DNA of 64,000 bases from Pegea sp. RAD2-039 (lineage: Eukaryota; Chordata; Thaliacea; Salpida; Salpidae). Where the stretch lies: assembly GCA_034620365.1 (NCBI GenBank), contig JAQGEQ010000071.1:2294001-2358000 (forward strand), in the 5' to 3' direction. Below are positions 1-12,300 of the stretch, piece by piece. Under the pieces are notes generated by a model. That model ran no database searches. It was not told where the DNA came from and worked only from the letters and a program-made list of their open reading frames with translations. Position numbers and translations under genes: made by a program. How positions within the stretch are numbered: the stretch's first letter is position 1; every line of letters begins with the position of its first letter.

Positions 1-1015
1 AAATATAAAAGATTTTAAATATTAAAGAATATAAATTTTATTTTTAAAATATTTAGTTGTTACACTTGCATTTATCAACATAAGCAATTATTAATGAACA
101 AATTATAAATTTCATTTGAAAAATATCAAACTATAATACCATTTAAAATAGAAATTTATTAAAAACAATATTTCAACATGAACTCAATTTATAAAATAAA
201 CAATATCTGCATATATTTAGAGATAATAAATATTATTAACGATAAATTTAATGTTAATAAATGATTTCTTAACAAAAACATATTTTTATACTTTATATAT
301 ATAACAAACTGTGGTCAGACAATAAAAATTGGAGAATCTATAAAATAAAAATAATTAATTTCTAGTTGTCAAGTAATAGCTTAAATAATGAATATGCAAA
401 ATGGAAATTTAATTTAAGAAAGACATATTTTTTAAAACTATTATACCAATCATTTCAACACCAATGTAAAAAGTGTCCTATATTAGTCAACAAAAAAAGG
501 ATGTAGGTTTAATTACTTTCTTAATAACATTTATCAATAACTTCATTGCTACAAATATTAAACAGCAGTTGTCTATAATATAGCAGCTTAGTCGAAACAA
601 TTGAATCGAAGCAAAAAACCATTTTTCAAACAGCCTTAAACTGCAATTAATGTAACATTACAAACTTTATAAAATTTTGCTTAAAGTGCTGAAGTTGCAA
701 ATAAAACTTGTCGTAAAATTAGTAAACTATTTGTTATTTAAAGAACATTTATTTGCTAATTTTATTTTAAAATAAGAGAAAAGTTATTTTGAAGGAGTAT
801 TTATTATTGAGGTTGAAAAATATAATTTTTTATAAAAGGTCTGGAGAAAGTTCTCGATCAAGTTTCGTTTTTTGAATTAAGGATGGCATTTACTTACTAA
901 AATAATCATTTATTTCTTATTCTTTTCCCGTAATTATACATTAACATCTTTAAGCTCTAAATTTTGATGAATTTACAACTCATTTTGTAAAAATTAGGCT
1001 TTTATTCAGCTATAT
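1..1015. other. AT-rich flank, no gene seen
   Basis: Extremely AT-rich sequence with stops in all frames. I see no exon, RNA gene or repeat that I can support. Confidence 0.6.
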
Positions 1016-1019
1016 TGCA

Positions 1020-1660
1020 CAGATAAAACAACCCCAACGATTGTTAAGGTGCTAAAAGCAACAAAATCGATTATAAGTGATACCATGATGCCCTACCAAG
1101 TACTTGGGACAACAGGTAATTGACCAAGGACTGGCCGACCTCTAAGAGTACTTACTTTGACCAAAATTAAGTATTCTAGGGAACGGATAAGCAACAAAAA
1201 GACTATTAAGAGTTTTTATAGCGATCAAAAAGTTGTGAAAACTATCGTATAAATATCTTCAATTATTGCTTCAAAATGTTCAAAAGGATGAACAGGCAGT
1301 CGCCAACGAACTTGCAGAAACAGAAAAGGCTATAGAGCTCAGAGTCTATATTGAAAATAATGAAAGATGATATGCAGGCTGATAACGCAAATTGTATCTT
1401 TCTTTTTAAGTTTCAATATGACAGTCAATCCTCACACACATCCAGCAAAGCTAAGGACTGCTATAAGCGTCACTTGTCTGCATTTTGTAGAAAGAAATTG
1501 CTTTCTTATTCTTCGCTAGATCCGGGCCCTCTAGATTTTCATGTGCGGTTTATTTTAGAGAAGGAAGCGGGCACTACAGTTCATAGCAGTAGAGAAAGTT
1601 AAAAAAGCGCGACAAAAAGGTATAAGATTCATTAAAAAATCATTCGGTGTCGCAGTAAAG
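1020..1660 (+). mobile_element. Decayed mariner-type (DD37D-like) DNA transposon remnant
   Basis: Two stretches translate as parts of a Tc1/mariner-superfamily transposase. The first (about 1020-1255) resembles the N-terminal helix-turn-helix region and its linker: IVKVLKATKS, YQVLGTTGN, then PRTGRPLRVL, which is the usual GRPR linker. The second (about 1410-1660) resembles the C-terminal catalytic part: YDSQSSHTS matches the family's QDSAPAHTS motif, SLDPGPLDF matches SPDLNPLDF, followed by ILEKEAG and HSSRESLKK. The spacing between the second aspartate and the D of PLDF is 37 residues, which suggests the DD37D (maT) group. The middle contains stops and frame changes and I see no clear first catalytic aspartate, so it is an inactive fossil. 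I did not find terminal inverted repeats. Confidence 0.75.
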
Positions 1661-1664
1661 AACT

Positions 1665-3281
1665 TGAAAAGTAGAATCAAGAGAGTATTAGCGTCAATAG
1701 TGATAAATTATTAAGTATAACTGATAAATGGCTTTATTTCAATATTGTAAGATAAATTTTGCTTCATTTCATCCGTCACAAATAATTAAATTAATATTCT
1801 TATATGATTACGAAATTTTTCTGCACTCTGTAAAAGCTTATTCAAGTTTCAGTTCACTTTTAAACGTTAACTTATTAAAGCAAAAAACTATCGCAATATG
1901 TAAAGCTAGTTCTATGTATAACTAAGTATAACAGTGTGTAAGATTTTTAATAATTACTTTATTCTAATCCAAGTCCCTGATTGAAAATATAAGCTGCTTG
2001 TAGCTCTAAATTTTATTTTATTTCAAAAAAGAGATGAAACACACTAGAAGGTTTTAAATACTATATTTATTTACAAAAAGCAAACTAAAAGCAGAGAATC
2101 TCAAAGTTTGTTAATGTCATCATTTCTAGGAGTTTTTATAGATGGTGACAAGTTAGAATAAAATTTAGCTGAAATTTTTAGTTTAATAACACTGCTTAAA
2201 ACAAGCAGATTTTCTTCATAAGACAATTCCGCAAATCTTCGAAGCAGATCATGAATAAACTATCAAAAAGCATACCCGCTAGGAAAGCCTCTAGCCACTA
2301 GTACAACTTTGTAAGCTACATTCTAATGGTTAGAAAAAATCTCATAAGCTGTAACTACTTTGAGTAAAATCAAAAGTGGTTTATTAAAATGAGTGACCAA
2401 TGTTAAGCTTACTTCTTATAAAACCTTAAGCAAATAAAATTTGTGATAATAAACGTTTTCGCCCATAAAAACTGTCATATGAGAAATCAAGGTTTGAACT
2501 GGTTGTGCAATTTAATTTCTTGTTATGATTTTTACTTACTATTTTTAAAGTTCCTTAGTGGAACTATCCACAAGTTGTTTGTTTAAATTAAACCATTTTT
2601 ATATAAAATTGATTTATTTTTATATTTTTTGACTTGTATTATTTACAAAAATGTTTAAGTTTGTATATCCTTTTTTGAATGTTCTTTGTCAAATTTCCTT
2701 TTTTATTAAACAATTTCTACTCAGCTTCAATTATTTATAACAGCTTATTTAGAAGAAATAAAACTATATAATATAACATCGTGTGTAAATTTAATTGTAA
2801 CTAACATTTTGTAGGTTTTAGTTAATAATATTATTATAATGTATGAAACTAATATAAAGGGAAAAAGTTTAGCTTTTAAAGTTGGTTTTTATTTATCTTC
2901 AGTTGAGATCTTTAAAATCAAGTTTTCTCCTTTTCATTAAGTTGTATTTACTTCTACTTTTAAATATTAGCTTTTATAATGTAATCTTTTCTATTCAAAG
3001 TTTTAAGAACATTTCTTTAATTTCACTTATATTAATACCATTTTATGTTTTTAGCTTATAATAACTTTATAAAATATTTTACTATATTATAGTGAATTTT
3101 TTTAAGTTTCTTAGATAGTTTAGTTCAAATTATAATTATTTCTAACTTATTATTATAATAATATAGACATATACAATAGTATGTTATGATAAAATTTTTA
3201 CATAACCATTTTTTGTCTTCTTTATGATAGTATGTAAATCTATTAAACAAATTAGAATTGTATAATAGTATTTTTACTTTT
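1665..3281. other. Intergenic, AT-rich
   Basis: No coding signal. The right end carries a pyrimidine-rich stretch and a splice acceptor (TTTTCAG, ending at 3284) 20 nt before the GHITM-A start codon. This implies a 5' UTR exon or a spliced leader joined here. Confidence 0.5.
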
Positions 3282-3304
3282 CAGATATTGTTTAATAATT
3301 CATA

Positions 3305-4324
3305 ATGATACTTCTTACAAAAACTTTGGCGGCAAGGCAAGCTATTCAAACTTTTCAAAAGTCATATTTGAGTAAATCAAAATTTTTTTTGAAACCAAGC
3401 TTCTTGAAGTCTTCTAAGACATCTCTAGGCTTCTCAACTTCAGCTCAACTTGGGGTAAGGTATGGACGTTCTGCTCCTAAGAAAACTAAGAGTCTATCAG
3501 TTGCAATTAGTACTGGTCAAGCTGTAGTAGCAGGGTCCTCTGTGTTAGGTTTAGGAGCATTATGTTATTATGGCCTTGGAATTTCTTCTGAAAGAAGCAT
3601 AATAGATAATGCTATTGTATGGCCTCAATATGTAAAAGATCGTGTTAGAGCTACATATATGTACTTTAGTGGTTCTTTAGTCGCTATATCTGGTTTTGCA
3701 TATGCTGTATCACAAAGCCCTACTATAATGAGACTTGTTACAAGTTCAGGGTTTGTTGGTATTGCTCTTACTATTGGTGCATTAATTGCAACTTCAACTA
3801 TTTGTCAAAGTATTCAATACCAACCTGGGTTTGGAGCAAAACAGATCTCATGGTTGGTACATACAGCTATGGTTGGAGCTGTCTTGGCACCTCTTACAGT
3901 TTTAGGTGGTCCTTTGTTACTCCGAGCAGCTATTTATACTGCTGGTATTGCTGGTGGGATTTCTACAGTGGCAATGTGTGCACCAAATGAAAAGTTCTTA
4001 AATTGGGGAGGTCCTTTAGCAGCTGGACTTGGTGTGGTTTTTCTAGCAAGTATTGGAAGTGCTTTTCTACCACCTACTGGTGCAGTTGGTTTATCTCTTT
4101 ATTCTATTTCGATGTATGGAGGATTGGCTTTGTTTAGTTTTTTGTTACTGTATAATACTCAGAAAGTAATAAAGATAGCTGAAACACACCCTCAACCACA
4201 TCCATTCTACCGAAACCCTCCATTTGATCCAATCAATCAATCTATTGGTTTGTACATGAGTGTAATTAACATTTTCACAAGATTAGCAATCATGATGGCT
4301 AATGGTAAAAGTCGAAGAAACTAA
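3305..4324 (+). CDS. GHITM: GHITM/TMBIM5-like mitochondrial inner-membrane protein, copy A
   Basis: A 339-residue protein in one exon, close to the 345 residues of human GHITM (growth-hormone-inducible transmembrane protein, TMBIM5/MICS1). The family sits in the mitochondrial inner membrane and is reported to act as a Ca2+/H+ exchanger and in cristae organisation. Family signatures seen: a basic, Ser-rich N-terminal presequence (about 1-50), GLGALCYYGLG near 80-90, WPQYVKDR, APLTVLGGPLLLRAA, CAPNEKFLNWGGPL, SAFLPPTGAVG and SMYGGLALF, spread over about seven hydrophobic segments. The odd point is near the C terminus: the usual YDTQ reads YNTQ (N284) and the usual IYMDTLNIF reads LYMSVINIF (S319). 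Both acidic residues of the TMBIM di-aspartyl sensor are therefore missing. An AATAAA-like signal lies near 4497. Part of the gene (3887-4127) is almost identical to copies B and C. Confidence 0.95.
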   Translation: MILLTKTLAARQAIQTFQKSYLSKSKFFLKPSFLKSSKTSLGFSTSAQLGVRYGRSAPKKTKSLSVAISTGQAVVAGSSVLGLGALCYYGLGISSERSIIDNAIVWPQYVKDRVRATYMYFSGSLVAISGFAYAVSQSPTIMRLVTSSGFVGIALTIGALIATSTICQSIQYQPGFGAKQISWLVHTAMVGAVLAPLTVLGGPLLLRAAIYTAGIAGGISTVAMCAPNEKFLNWGGPLAAGLGVVFLASIGSAFLPPTGAVGLSLYSISMYGGLALFSFLLLYNTQKVIKIAETHPQPHPFYRNPPFDPINQSIGLYMSVINIFTRLAIMMANGKSRRN

Positions 4325-5118
4325 ATCAATTTCTGTTTTCAATACTGTGTGGTGAAGTCAAAGTCTTGTGAAATTTCTATGTAAATAATTTTCTTATTTC
4401 TAACTTATTTTATCACACAGTCTTATGGGTGAAAGAAGAAAATGGATTTTGATGTAATATCTTTTAAAATCTGGTGTTCTATTAAAATCTTTTGGATAAT
4501 AAAAATTTGATAACCTTCTTTCTTGTTGTATTGATTATGACTGAACGCGTTAATTTCTAATTGTAATAAAATCTTTAAAAGTTTTTTAAATAAACGTAAA
4601 TAAAATTATCTTGTTGGCATACGATGATTTCAAATATCTGAACAGTTTGATTTGTTTAATTAAGATATGAAATCGCGATATTCTAAAAAAATATACAAAT
4701 TTAAATGTTGTAACATTCAAAATACTCAGATTTAATCAGTGTGCAGTTCTAGGTATTCCTCTGGCGTCTTGTATAATCTTCAAACTATCAAGTGAAGAAA
4801 TATTGTTAATTTGTGTTTTATTGACTTTGTCTCAAAAATAATTTCTTTTTACTTATAAATTGGATAACAAACTTGTTACTAAATAATAGTAGATCAATTC
4901 CAAAGTTTGCGATTATTAACGAGTTATATATTCGACTCGATAAAATATCCAGGTTTTACGATTAAATTTTTTCCTTAAATAATTAAAGAATCGATTAGAT
5001 GATGTCCTGTTTCAATGTTAAATTAATTATAAGACTCTTTAGAAATAAAGAAAATAAAAAAGTAGAATAAAAAAATATTTAAAATTTCTATAATAATTTT
5101 TTTCAATTTTTTAAGTCT
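4325..5118. other. GHITM-A 3' flank, partly shared with the GHITM-B 3' flank
   Basis: No gene. About 4404-4448 and 4687-4790 match the distal 3' flank of copy B (about 7070-7128 and 7143-7260), including the phrases TATGGGTGAAAGAA, GATTTTGATGTAAT and CTCAGATTTAATCAGTGTG. Copy A has about 230 bp between the two blocks that B lacks. The rest is AT-rich with no recognisable feature. Confidence 0.6.
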
Positions 5119-7045
5119 TTCATTTGGAAGTTGGAGACCTAAGTGATTAAATAAAATTTAAGATTGTACATATACTACACAAATTCAGTATCTTAAGGTG
5201 GATCTGCATTTGATCGTAATTTTTTTCTCTAGAGCGAAATAACCACAAATCCAAACTGCGCACTTTTGAAAAGAGCTTTTTTTGAAGCTAATTAAAGAAA
5301 ATTCGACATTTCACAAAAACACTAATTTAATTTTTTATTAGATTTATTCAGTTGCAATTACTGTTTTATTTCATTTTTCTTGTTTAGTATCTTTTAAAGA
5401 TAAAAACATAATTCTTTATAGAAGTGAAAGTATTTCTATACTTTATTGATAATAACTTTGCTCATCATGTAATTTTTTATTACATAGAAAATTTTAATTA
5501 TTTAACATATTATTATTATTGATATTTTTTTGAAACTTATAACTTCTTTCAATATTAATGCAGCATCTTTCGAAATAAACTTAATGATGCATAAAATTTA
5601 GCTTTATGACGTAACAAACGATACCAGTTTCTTTTTTCTTGGCTGAGAAAAGAACTTTAAAGAATAAAAAAAGTAATTTTGTGTATAAGTTAAGTTTTTA
5701 TTTTGTTCAAAGCAAATATGTTGAATCTAAGTAAAATATTATTGAAAAATCAATCATTGATTAAAAGTGGCTTCCAGAAAAACTTCAATCGTTTGAAAAG
5801 TTTTGAAAGTAACAATTTCTTTTCAGAAAAGATTAAGTCAATATGTAAACCTCAAACAGTTCAATTTTCAACAAGTCCAAAAAATTGGCAGAAAATTAAA
5901 CTGAAGCTTTCATCAAACAGTGAAAGAGTTGGAATAGCTGCTCTAGGAGCAGGACAAATTGCATTAGCTGGAAGCTCATTGCTTGGTCTTGGTGCTTTAT
6001 GCTATTATGGATTGGGTCTATCTTCTACACCAGGGATTATTGATGAGGCTGCGCTGTGGCCAAAATACGTCCAAGAACGTATCAGGGACGTATACATGCA
6101 TTTTTTGGTTTCTTTAGCTGCCACAGCAGCATCAAGTTATGCTGTTTCTCAAAGTCCTGAGTTACTACGATTAGTATCCAAAAATGGATTTTTAGGAATT
6201 GCTTTAACAATTGCTGCCTTGATGGGCACTTCAATGCTTTGTAACAGCATCGAATATACTCCTGGGTTTGGAGCTAAACAACTATCATGGCTCTTACATA
6301 CCAGTGTTTTAGGAGCGGTAATTGCACCTCTTACAGTTTTAGGTGGTCCTTTGTTACTCCGAGCAGCTATTTATACTGCTGGTGTTTGTGGTGGTATGTC
6401 CACAGTAGCAATGTGTGCACCAAATGAAAAGTTCTTAAATTGGGGAGGTCCTTTAGCAGCTGGACTTGGTGTGGTTTTTCTAGCTAGTATTGGAAGTGCT
6501 TTTCTACCACCTACTGGTGCAGTTGGTTTATCTCTTTATTCTATTTCGATGTATGGAGGATTGGTCTTGTTTAGTTTGTTTATTTTGCATGATACCCAAA
6601 GAATTGTTTATGAAGCTAAAAACCACCCAGTAGATTGGTCTAATTCTAAAGCGTTTGATCCGATTAGACAATCTATGAGCATTTATATGGATACGATAAA
6701 TATATTTATCAGAATTGCTATGATAATGGCTAATAGCAATGGTAATCGAAAAAGATGAACTGATTAAGACTATTTTTGAAATAAATTTTGACTGTTACAA
6801 AGATAGTTTTACAATGTAAGTTTTTGTTATTTTACATACTTGGTTAATAAAAACAAATTTAGATCGTAACTATTGAATACTGGTACTTATAATGTCGTAA
6901 ATGTGTTTTGAATTATGTGATCAATAAATTAGAATTTAGAAACTAATAGAGCATGAAAAGTAGCAGATGTAAAACAACTCCTGACCCAAAAATAAAACAA
7001 AATTAATAAAAGCTGTTTTTCCAAGAACAAACTTTTTATAGAAAA
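5119..7045 (+). repeat. Segmental duplication unit carrying GHITM-B (partner of 10560-12517)
   Basis: This roughly 1.9 kb stretch is nearly identical to 10560-12517, including 5' flank, the GHITM reading frame and 3' UTR. Homology starts around TTTCATTTGGAAGTTGGAGA and stops just after CTTTTTATAGAAAA. Small differences include an indel near 5465-5530 against 10915-11000. The first 20 bp or so correspond to the 5' edge of a synaptotagmin C2A exon at 10561-10580, including its splice acceptor. There is no synaptotagmin gene here, so those bases look like a carried-over scrap. Confidence 0.85.
5718..6758 (+). CDS. GHITM: GHITM/TMBIM5-like mitochondrial inner-membrane protein, copy B
   Basis: A single-exon gene of 346 codons. 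The first ATG is at 5718. The frame is open a few codons further upstream from a TTG at 5703, but an animal mRNA would use the ATG. It has a Ser/Lys-rich presequence and then the full TMBIM5 core: GLGALCYYGLGLS, WPKYVQER, APLTVLGGPLLLRAA, CAPNEKFLNWGGPL, FLPPTGAVG, MYGGLVLFS. Unlike copy A it keeps both conserved acidic residues, HDTQ (D292) and IYMDTINIF (D325), and ends with the family-like NGNRKR tail. It is the most canonical of the three copies and the best candidate for the functional orthologue. An AG precedes the ATG by 5 nt and AATAAA-type signals lie near 6844 and 6925. Confidence 0.95.
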   Translation: MLNLSKILLKNQSLIKSGFQKNFNRLKSFESNNFFSEKIKSICKPQTVQFSTSPKNWQKIKLKLSSNSERVGIAALGAGQIALAGSSLLGLGALCYYGLGLSSTPGIIDEAALWPKYVQERIRDVYMHFLVSLAATAASSYAVSQSPELLRLVSKNGFLGIALTIAALMGTSMLCNSIEYTPGFGAKQLSWLLHTSVLGAVIAPLTVLGGPLLLRAAIYTAGVCGGMSTVAMCAPNEKFLNWGGPLAAGLGVVFLASIGSAFLPPTGAVGLSLYSISMYGGLVLFSLFILHDTQRIVYEAKNHPVDWSNSKAFDPIRQSMSIYMDTINIFIRIAMIMANSNGNRKR

Positions 7046-9381
7046 GTAATTTTTATATTTATAGATTTAATAACTTATTTTATCATCTTATCATATGGGT
7101 GAAAGAACCACGTTGATTTTGATGTAATAATTCGACATTTGAAAAATATACAAATTTAAATGTTGAAACAGATTCAAAACACTCAGATTTAATCAGTGTG
7201 GAGTTATACTTCTACGTGTACACCTGTCGTCTCGTATGATCTTCAAATAATTAAAGAACTAATTATATAATATTGCGCTGTTTGAGTGTTTACAAAAAAA
7301 ATAAATGAAAAACTCCTTAGAATTTACTTTAAAAAAATTTACTATTAACTTTATGAAGTTATTTACAATTGTTTTATGTTAAACTTTTCAAATAATATTT
7401 AACTTTGTTGAGTTTTTCTTGTCTTAGTGTTGTAAGCGAAAGAATTTTTCTAGATTGAAGTAAACCAATACAACTAAATTTCTATTAATTTTTGTGAAGA
7501 ATCTAAAACAAACATGACTTTTATAACAAATCAAAGTTTTACCGTTCTGTCAGAAAAGTATGTTATTTTTAACATTAACCGAAGCTGATTATTATTTTCA
7601 ATAACAATTTTGAGTAAATAATTAATGGTGCTTTTTATTTATTTTTGTTGCTTCTTTATTATAATTAGTTTATTTTAACTTCATTAATTAGATTCATTAA
7701 GTCGCGATATACGTAAAAAGAGTTTTGCGACGTTTAATGCTTACAAAGCTTTGGTTTTATAGCTTTAATAAATTAATTTATCTGTTAATTATATTTGGAA
7801 TGTAACTTTTAGAGAATTAGTCTAATAAATCAATTTAGCTGACTACTTTATAGTCTCTAGAGAGATATAAAAACAAAACTTCCTACCGAAAATCTTCTAT
7901 TTGCTAAACATAACAAGCTGCTGATTGAATATCTATTGATTAGCAAAATATGTTTTGTGTAAACGAAAATGTTTAAAAACCTTTCTAGAAAAAGAATAGT
8001 AAACAGAACACGCTTATTTGGAACATATTCAGTAAAAACAGATGAATAAAGTTATCTGAAAACAAGAATTCATATTAAAAGTTTTTAAACTTATGTAACT
8101 TATGTCTTAAAAGAATAGGTTAACCAAATTTACAAAACAACTAACAAATGAGAAAGATTTATATTGAAATTTCTTGTTTCATTTATAAATTTTAGAAGTT
8201 TGAAAGTTTGTTGTTGTAAAAGTTAGACCCAAAATAGAAAACATACAAACACACACACTGGAACATTTTGTTTGCACCAGAAGTAAGATAATCTAATATT
8301 CAACCTTTCTTAGATACATTATAACCAAAAGATCAATATTCAACTCTCATTGTTAATCGCTACACAACAAATTATTTGGAAATATATGAATTTATGAGAG
8401 CTAAGAATTAGTTTTTTCAAAAGTCACTAGTCTTGGCTAAGTTTTTTTTAGCTTTTTCAAAGTAGTGTTTTAAACTTTTTAAATTCTTTATATTTGTTGA
8501 AGTTATGATTGATAATAAAGTATTTGTAAATAATTAAAGAAATACCAAAATTATTAATTATCGAACTAAAAATACTCGAGTAAAATAACAAAATAAATGT
8601 TGTAATTTGATGAAACAACATTTATTCTAAACATATGTGAAGTTTTACATGATGAAAAAAAATCTGATTAAGTCAGAAAATACAGTTTCTAACTACAATT
8701 TTTTACTTAAATCTTAATACATACAACATATTGTATTTTATTCACTTTCGAACAAAGAATTAATATTTAACAAATCTAAAAATGAAATCGATTTAATAAT
8801 CTCATCTTTTTAATAAAAAGTTTTTCGGTTCAATTTTTGTGTAAGAAGTTTTTGCTTATAGAATCAATTTTAAATTTTCTTAATAAAGCTGTATATTGTA
8901 ATTTCAAATATTTTTAAAGTAGACTAATTAACAAATAAAACCAAATTGAAATCTTTATTTCAATGACTGATATTATGTTGATTCAAACACCAATAATCTT
9001 TATTTTTACAGAAGTAGACGTTTTTTGAAAAGTAATTTTTTTCAGTTTAAATGAAAGCTACTTGTTATACAAAATAATGATAGAGTTAAAGACAACAAAG
9101 ATTTTATGATAATAAAGAATTTAGTAATTTTGTACAACTTTTAACATTTTTGCAATCAATTATAATATATTGAATTATTGGAAAACATGTATAATAAGAA
9201 TTATTTTCATTTTAATATTTCAGATTATTGAAACGAAAAACTTCTTGATATTTTTAAAATATGTGAATAGAAAAGTTCTTTTTTTCAAAACAAATTTTTT
9301 AACAATTGTTAATTCTCAAATCATTTCAAAACTAAAATTTTTAGTCCAGATTGAAAAGTTGATTTCGAACATTGATTTAAC
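7046..9381. other. Intergenic with a GHITM-A-like 3' flank block
   Basis: About 7070-7260 is homologous to the 3' flank of GHITM-A (4404-4790), so the two genes share ancestry beyond the coding region. The remainder to 9381 is AT-rich. An 87-codon open frame at 9170-9433 has no coding character and overlaps the last exon of the opposite-strand gene. Confidence 0.5.
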
Positions 9382-12300
9382 TTACAATGTCTCGATTACT
9401 TCCGAAAGAGGGTGCCATTTAGTACAAATTTGACAAGACTTTGAAATCGCATCCTGCCAGTGCATAAGTTGAGCACCTCTGCAATACATGAATGATCCAA
9501 TCGCTATTCGACCGTATTTATGGGCAGTCTCGTATCGTCCTTTTGTAATCAAGCTTTTAAACGAAGAAACAGCTTGATTTATAGCACTTCGATTTCGTGT
9601 TGTCAAAACTGTAAAAACCCAAAATATTTTCATCTCTTAAAATATTTCAATTGTTGATAGTCATATTCTATAGATTACTAAACATATTTTTTATAAAAGT
9701 CTATCCTATAAATAAAGATTTGAAAGAGTATTTATCATTTTAATGTTTTATTGACGTTTATTCAATTATCAAACAGTATATTAGCAGATTGTTTTATCTT
9801 ACCCATTATAGAAAGACAACTTCTATCTACATCTTCTGGAGGTACTTTAAAAGAAAAAGATTCATTATAATGAAGATCTAAACCTCCATCTTGAACTGTT
9901 GTGTACTTGGTTTTCATTGTACTATGGCCTTGTGAAAGCGAAATCTTCACATAAATACCTGTTACAATGAAAGATAAGAACAAAATATAAACAATTTACA
10001 GATTAAATTTTCATTTAAACATTGGGTTCTAATATCTACTTAAATGTTGTAACTAAAATCTCACCATTTGATTGCATATCAACTTTTCGAAGGTTTCTAG
10101 CCTTGATAATAACCACGTTTAATCTATTCAAGTTTGGTATATAAGACAAACCAATATTTAACTCGCCTAGAGATGACCCACTATCACCAATCTAATAAAA
10201 AACAAACTATTTGTGAATATTTTAAGTCTTTTAACAACAAGCTCTTCATATAAACCTAAAAAAACTTCTTAAAAAGATTTTTTTATTTGCATTTTAGTAA
10301 ATTTCTGCAAATATATCTATTATTGAATTGTGTTTCATAAATGAATAAAGTTACAAAAATATCTCGAATACAAAAATTCTTAAAGTAAACAAAAAAATGA
10401 GTACTACAACATCCTCACGTGGGCAATATCATCTAAATCCCTCCAGAGATACTCCTCTTCAGTACTTGGATCAATTTCTTTCAGACTAACAAGTGCATGT
10501 CCTATAAGATGCCGCATTCCTTTCGCAGCGTCATAAACCGACAGTCGTAAGCATCTTTTTTTCATTTCGAAGTTGGAGACCTAAGTGATTAAATAAAATT
10601 TAAGATTGTACATATACTACACAAATTCAGTATCTTAAGGTGGATCTGCATTTGATCGTAATTTTTTTCTCTAGAGCGAAATAACCACAAATCCAAACTG
10701 CGCACTTTTGAAAAGAGCTTTTTTTTGAAGCTAATTAAAGAAAATTCGACATTTCACAAAAACACTAATTTAATTTTTTATTAGATTTATTCAGTCGCAA
10801 TTATTGTTTTATTTCATTTTTCTTGTTTAGTATCTTTTAAAGATAAAAACATAATTCTTTATAGAAGTGAAAGTATCTCTATATTTTATTGATAATAACT
10901 TTGCTCATCATTTAAGTTTCCATTACAAACAAACTTAAATTATTTAACATATTACTATTATTGATCAATACAATTTGTTCTTATGCTGACCCATTTTTGA
11001 AACTTATAACTTCTTTCAATATTAATGCAGCATCTTTCGAAGGGTGATAAACTTAATGATGCATAAAATTTAGCTTTATGACGTAACATACGATACCAGT
11101 TTCTTTTTTCTTGGCCGAGAAAAGAACTTTAAAGAATAAAAAAAGTAATTTTGTGTATAAGTTAAGTTTTTATTTTGTTCAAAGCAAATATGTTGAATCT
11201 AAGTAAAATATTATTGAAAAATCAATCATTGATTAAAAGTGGCTTCCAGAAAAACTTCAATCGTTTGAAAAGTTTTGAAAGTAACAATTTCTTTTCAGAA
11301 AAGATTAAGTCAATATGTAAACCTCAAACAGTTCAATTTTCAACTAGTCCAAAAAATTGGCAGAAAATTAAACTGAAGCTTTCATCAAACAGTGAAAGAG
11401 TTGGAATAGCTGCTCTAGGAGCAGGACAAATTGCATTAGCTGGAAGCTCATTGCTTGGTCTTGGTGCTTTATGCTATTATGGATTGGGTCTATCTTCTAC
11501 ACCAGGGATTATTGATGAGGCTGCGCTGTGGCCAAAATACGTCCAAGAACGTATTAGGGACGTATACATGCATTTTTTGGTTTCTTTAGCTGCCACAGCA
11601 GTATCAAGTTATGCTGTTTTTCAAAGTCCTATGTTACTACGATTAGTATCCAAAAATGGATTTTTAGGAATTGCTTTAACAATCGCTGCCTTGATGGGCA
11701 CTTCAATGCTTTGTAACAGCATCGAATATACTCCTGGGTTTGGAGCTAAACAACTATCATGGCTCTTACATACCAGTGTTTTAGGAGCGGTAATTGCACC
11801 TCTTACAGTTTTAGGTGGTCCTTTGTTACTCCGAGCAGCTATTTATACTGCTGGTGTTTGTGGTGGTATGTCCACAGTGGCAATATGTGCACCAAATGAA
11901 AAGTTCTTAAATTGGGCAGGTCCTTTAGCAGCTGGACTTGATGTGGTTTTTCTAGCAAGTATTGGAAGTGCTTTTCTACCACCTACTGGTGCAGTTGGTT
12001 TATCTCTTTATTCTATTTCGATGTATGGAGGATTGGTCTTGCTTAGTTTGTTTATTTTGCATGATACTCAAAGAATTGTTTATGAAGCTAAAAACCACCC
12101 AGAAAATTGGTCTAATTCTAAAACGTTTGATCCGATTAGACAATCTATGAGCATTTATATGAATACGATTGATATATTTACAACAATTGCTAGGATAATG
12201 GATAATAGCAATGATTATTGATTATGATGAACTGATTAAAACTGTTTTTGAAGTAAATTTTGACTGTTACAAAGATAGTTTTACAATGTAAGTTTTTGTT

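Noticed and set aside
5703-5717. Extended starts of GHITM-B and GHITM-C from an in-frame TTG
   Set aside because: Animal nuclear genes rarely initiate at TTG. The ATG at 5718 (and 11190) leaves a normal presequence and a length close to the family.
9170-9433. Plus-strand 87-codon frame
   Set aside because: Low-complexity F/I/K/N composition and overlap with the last synaptotagmin exon on the other strand.
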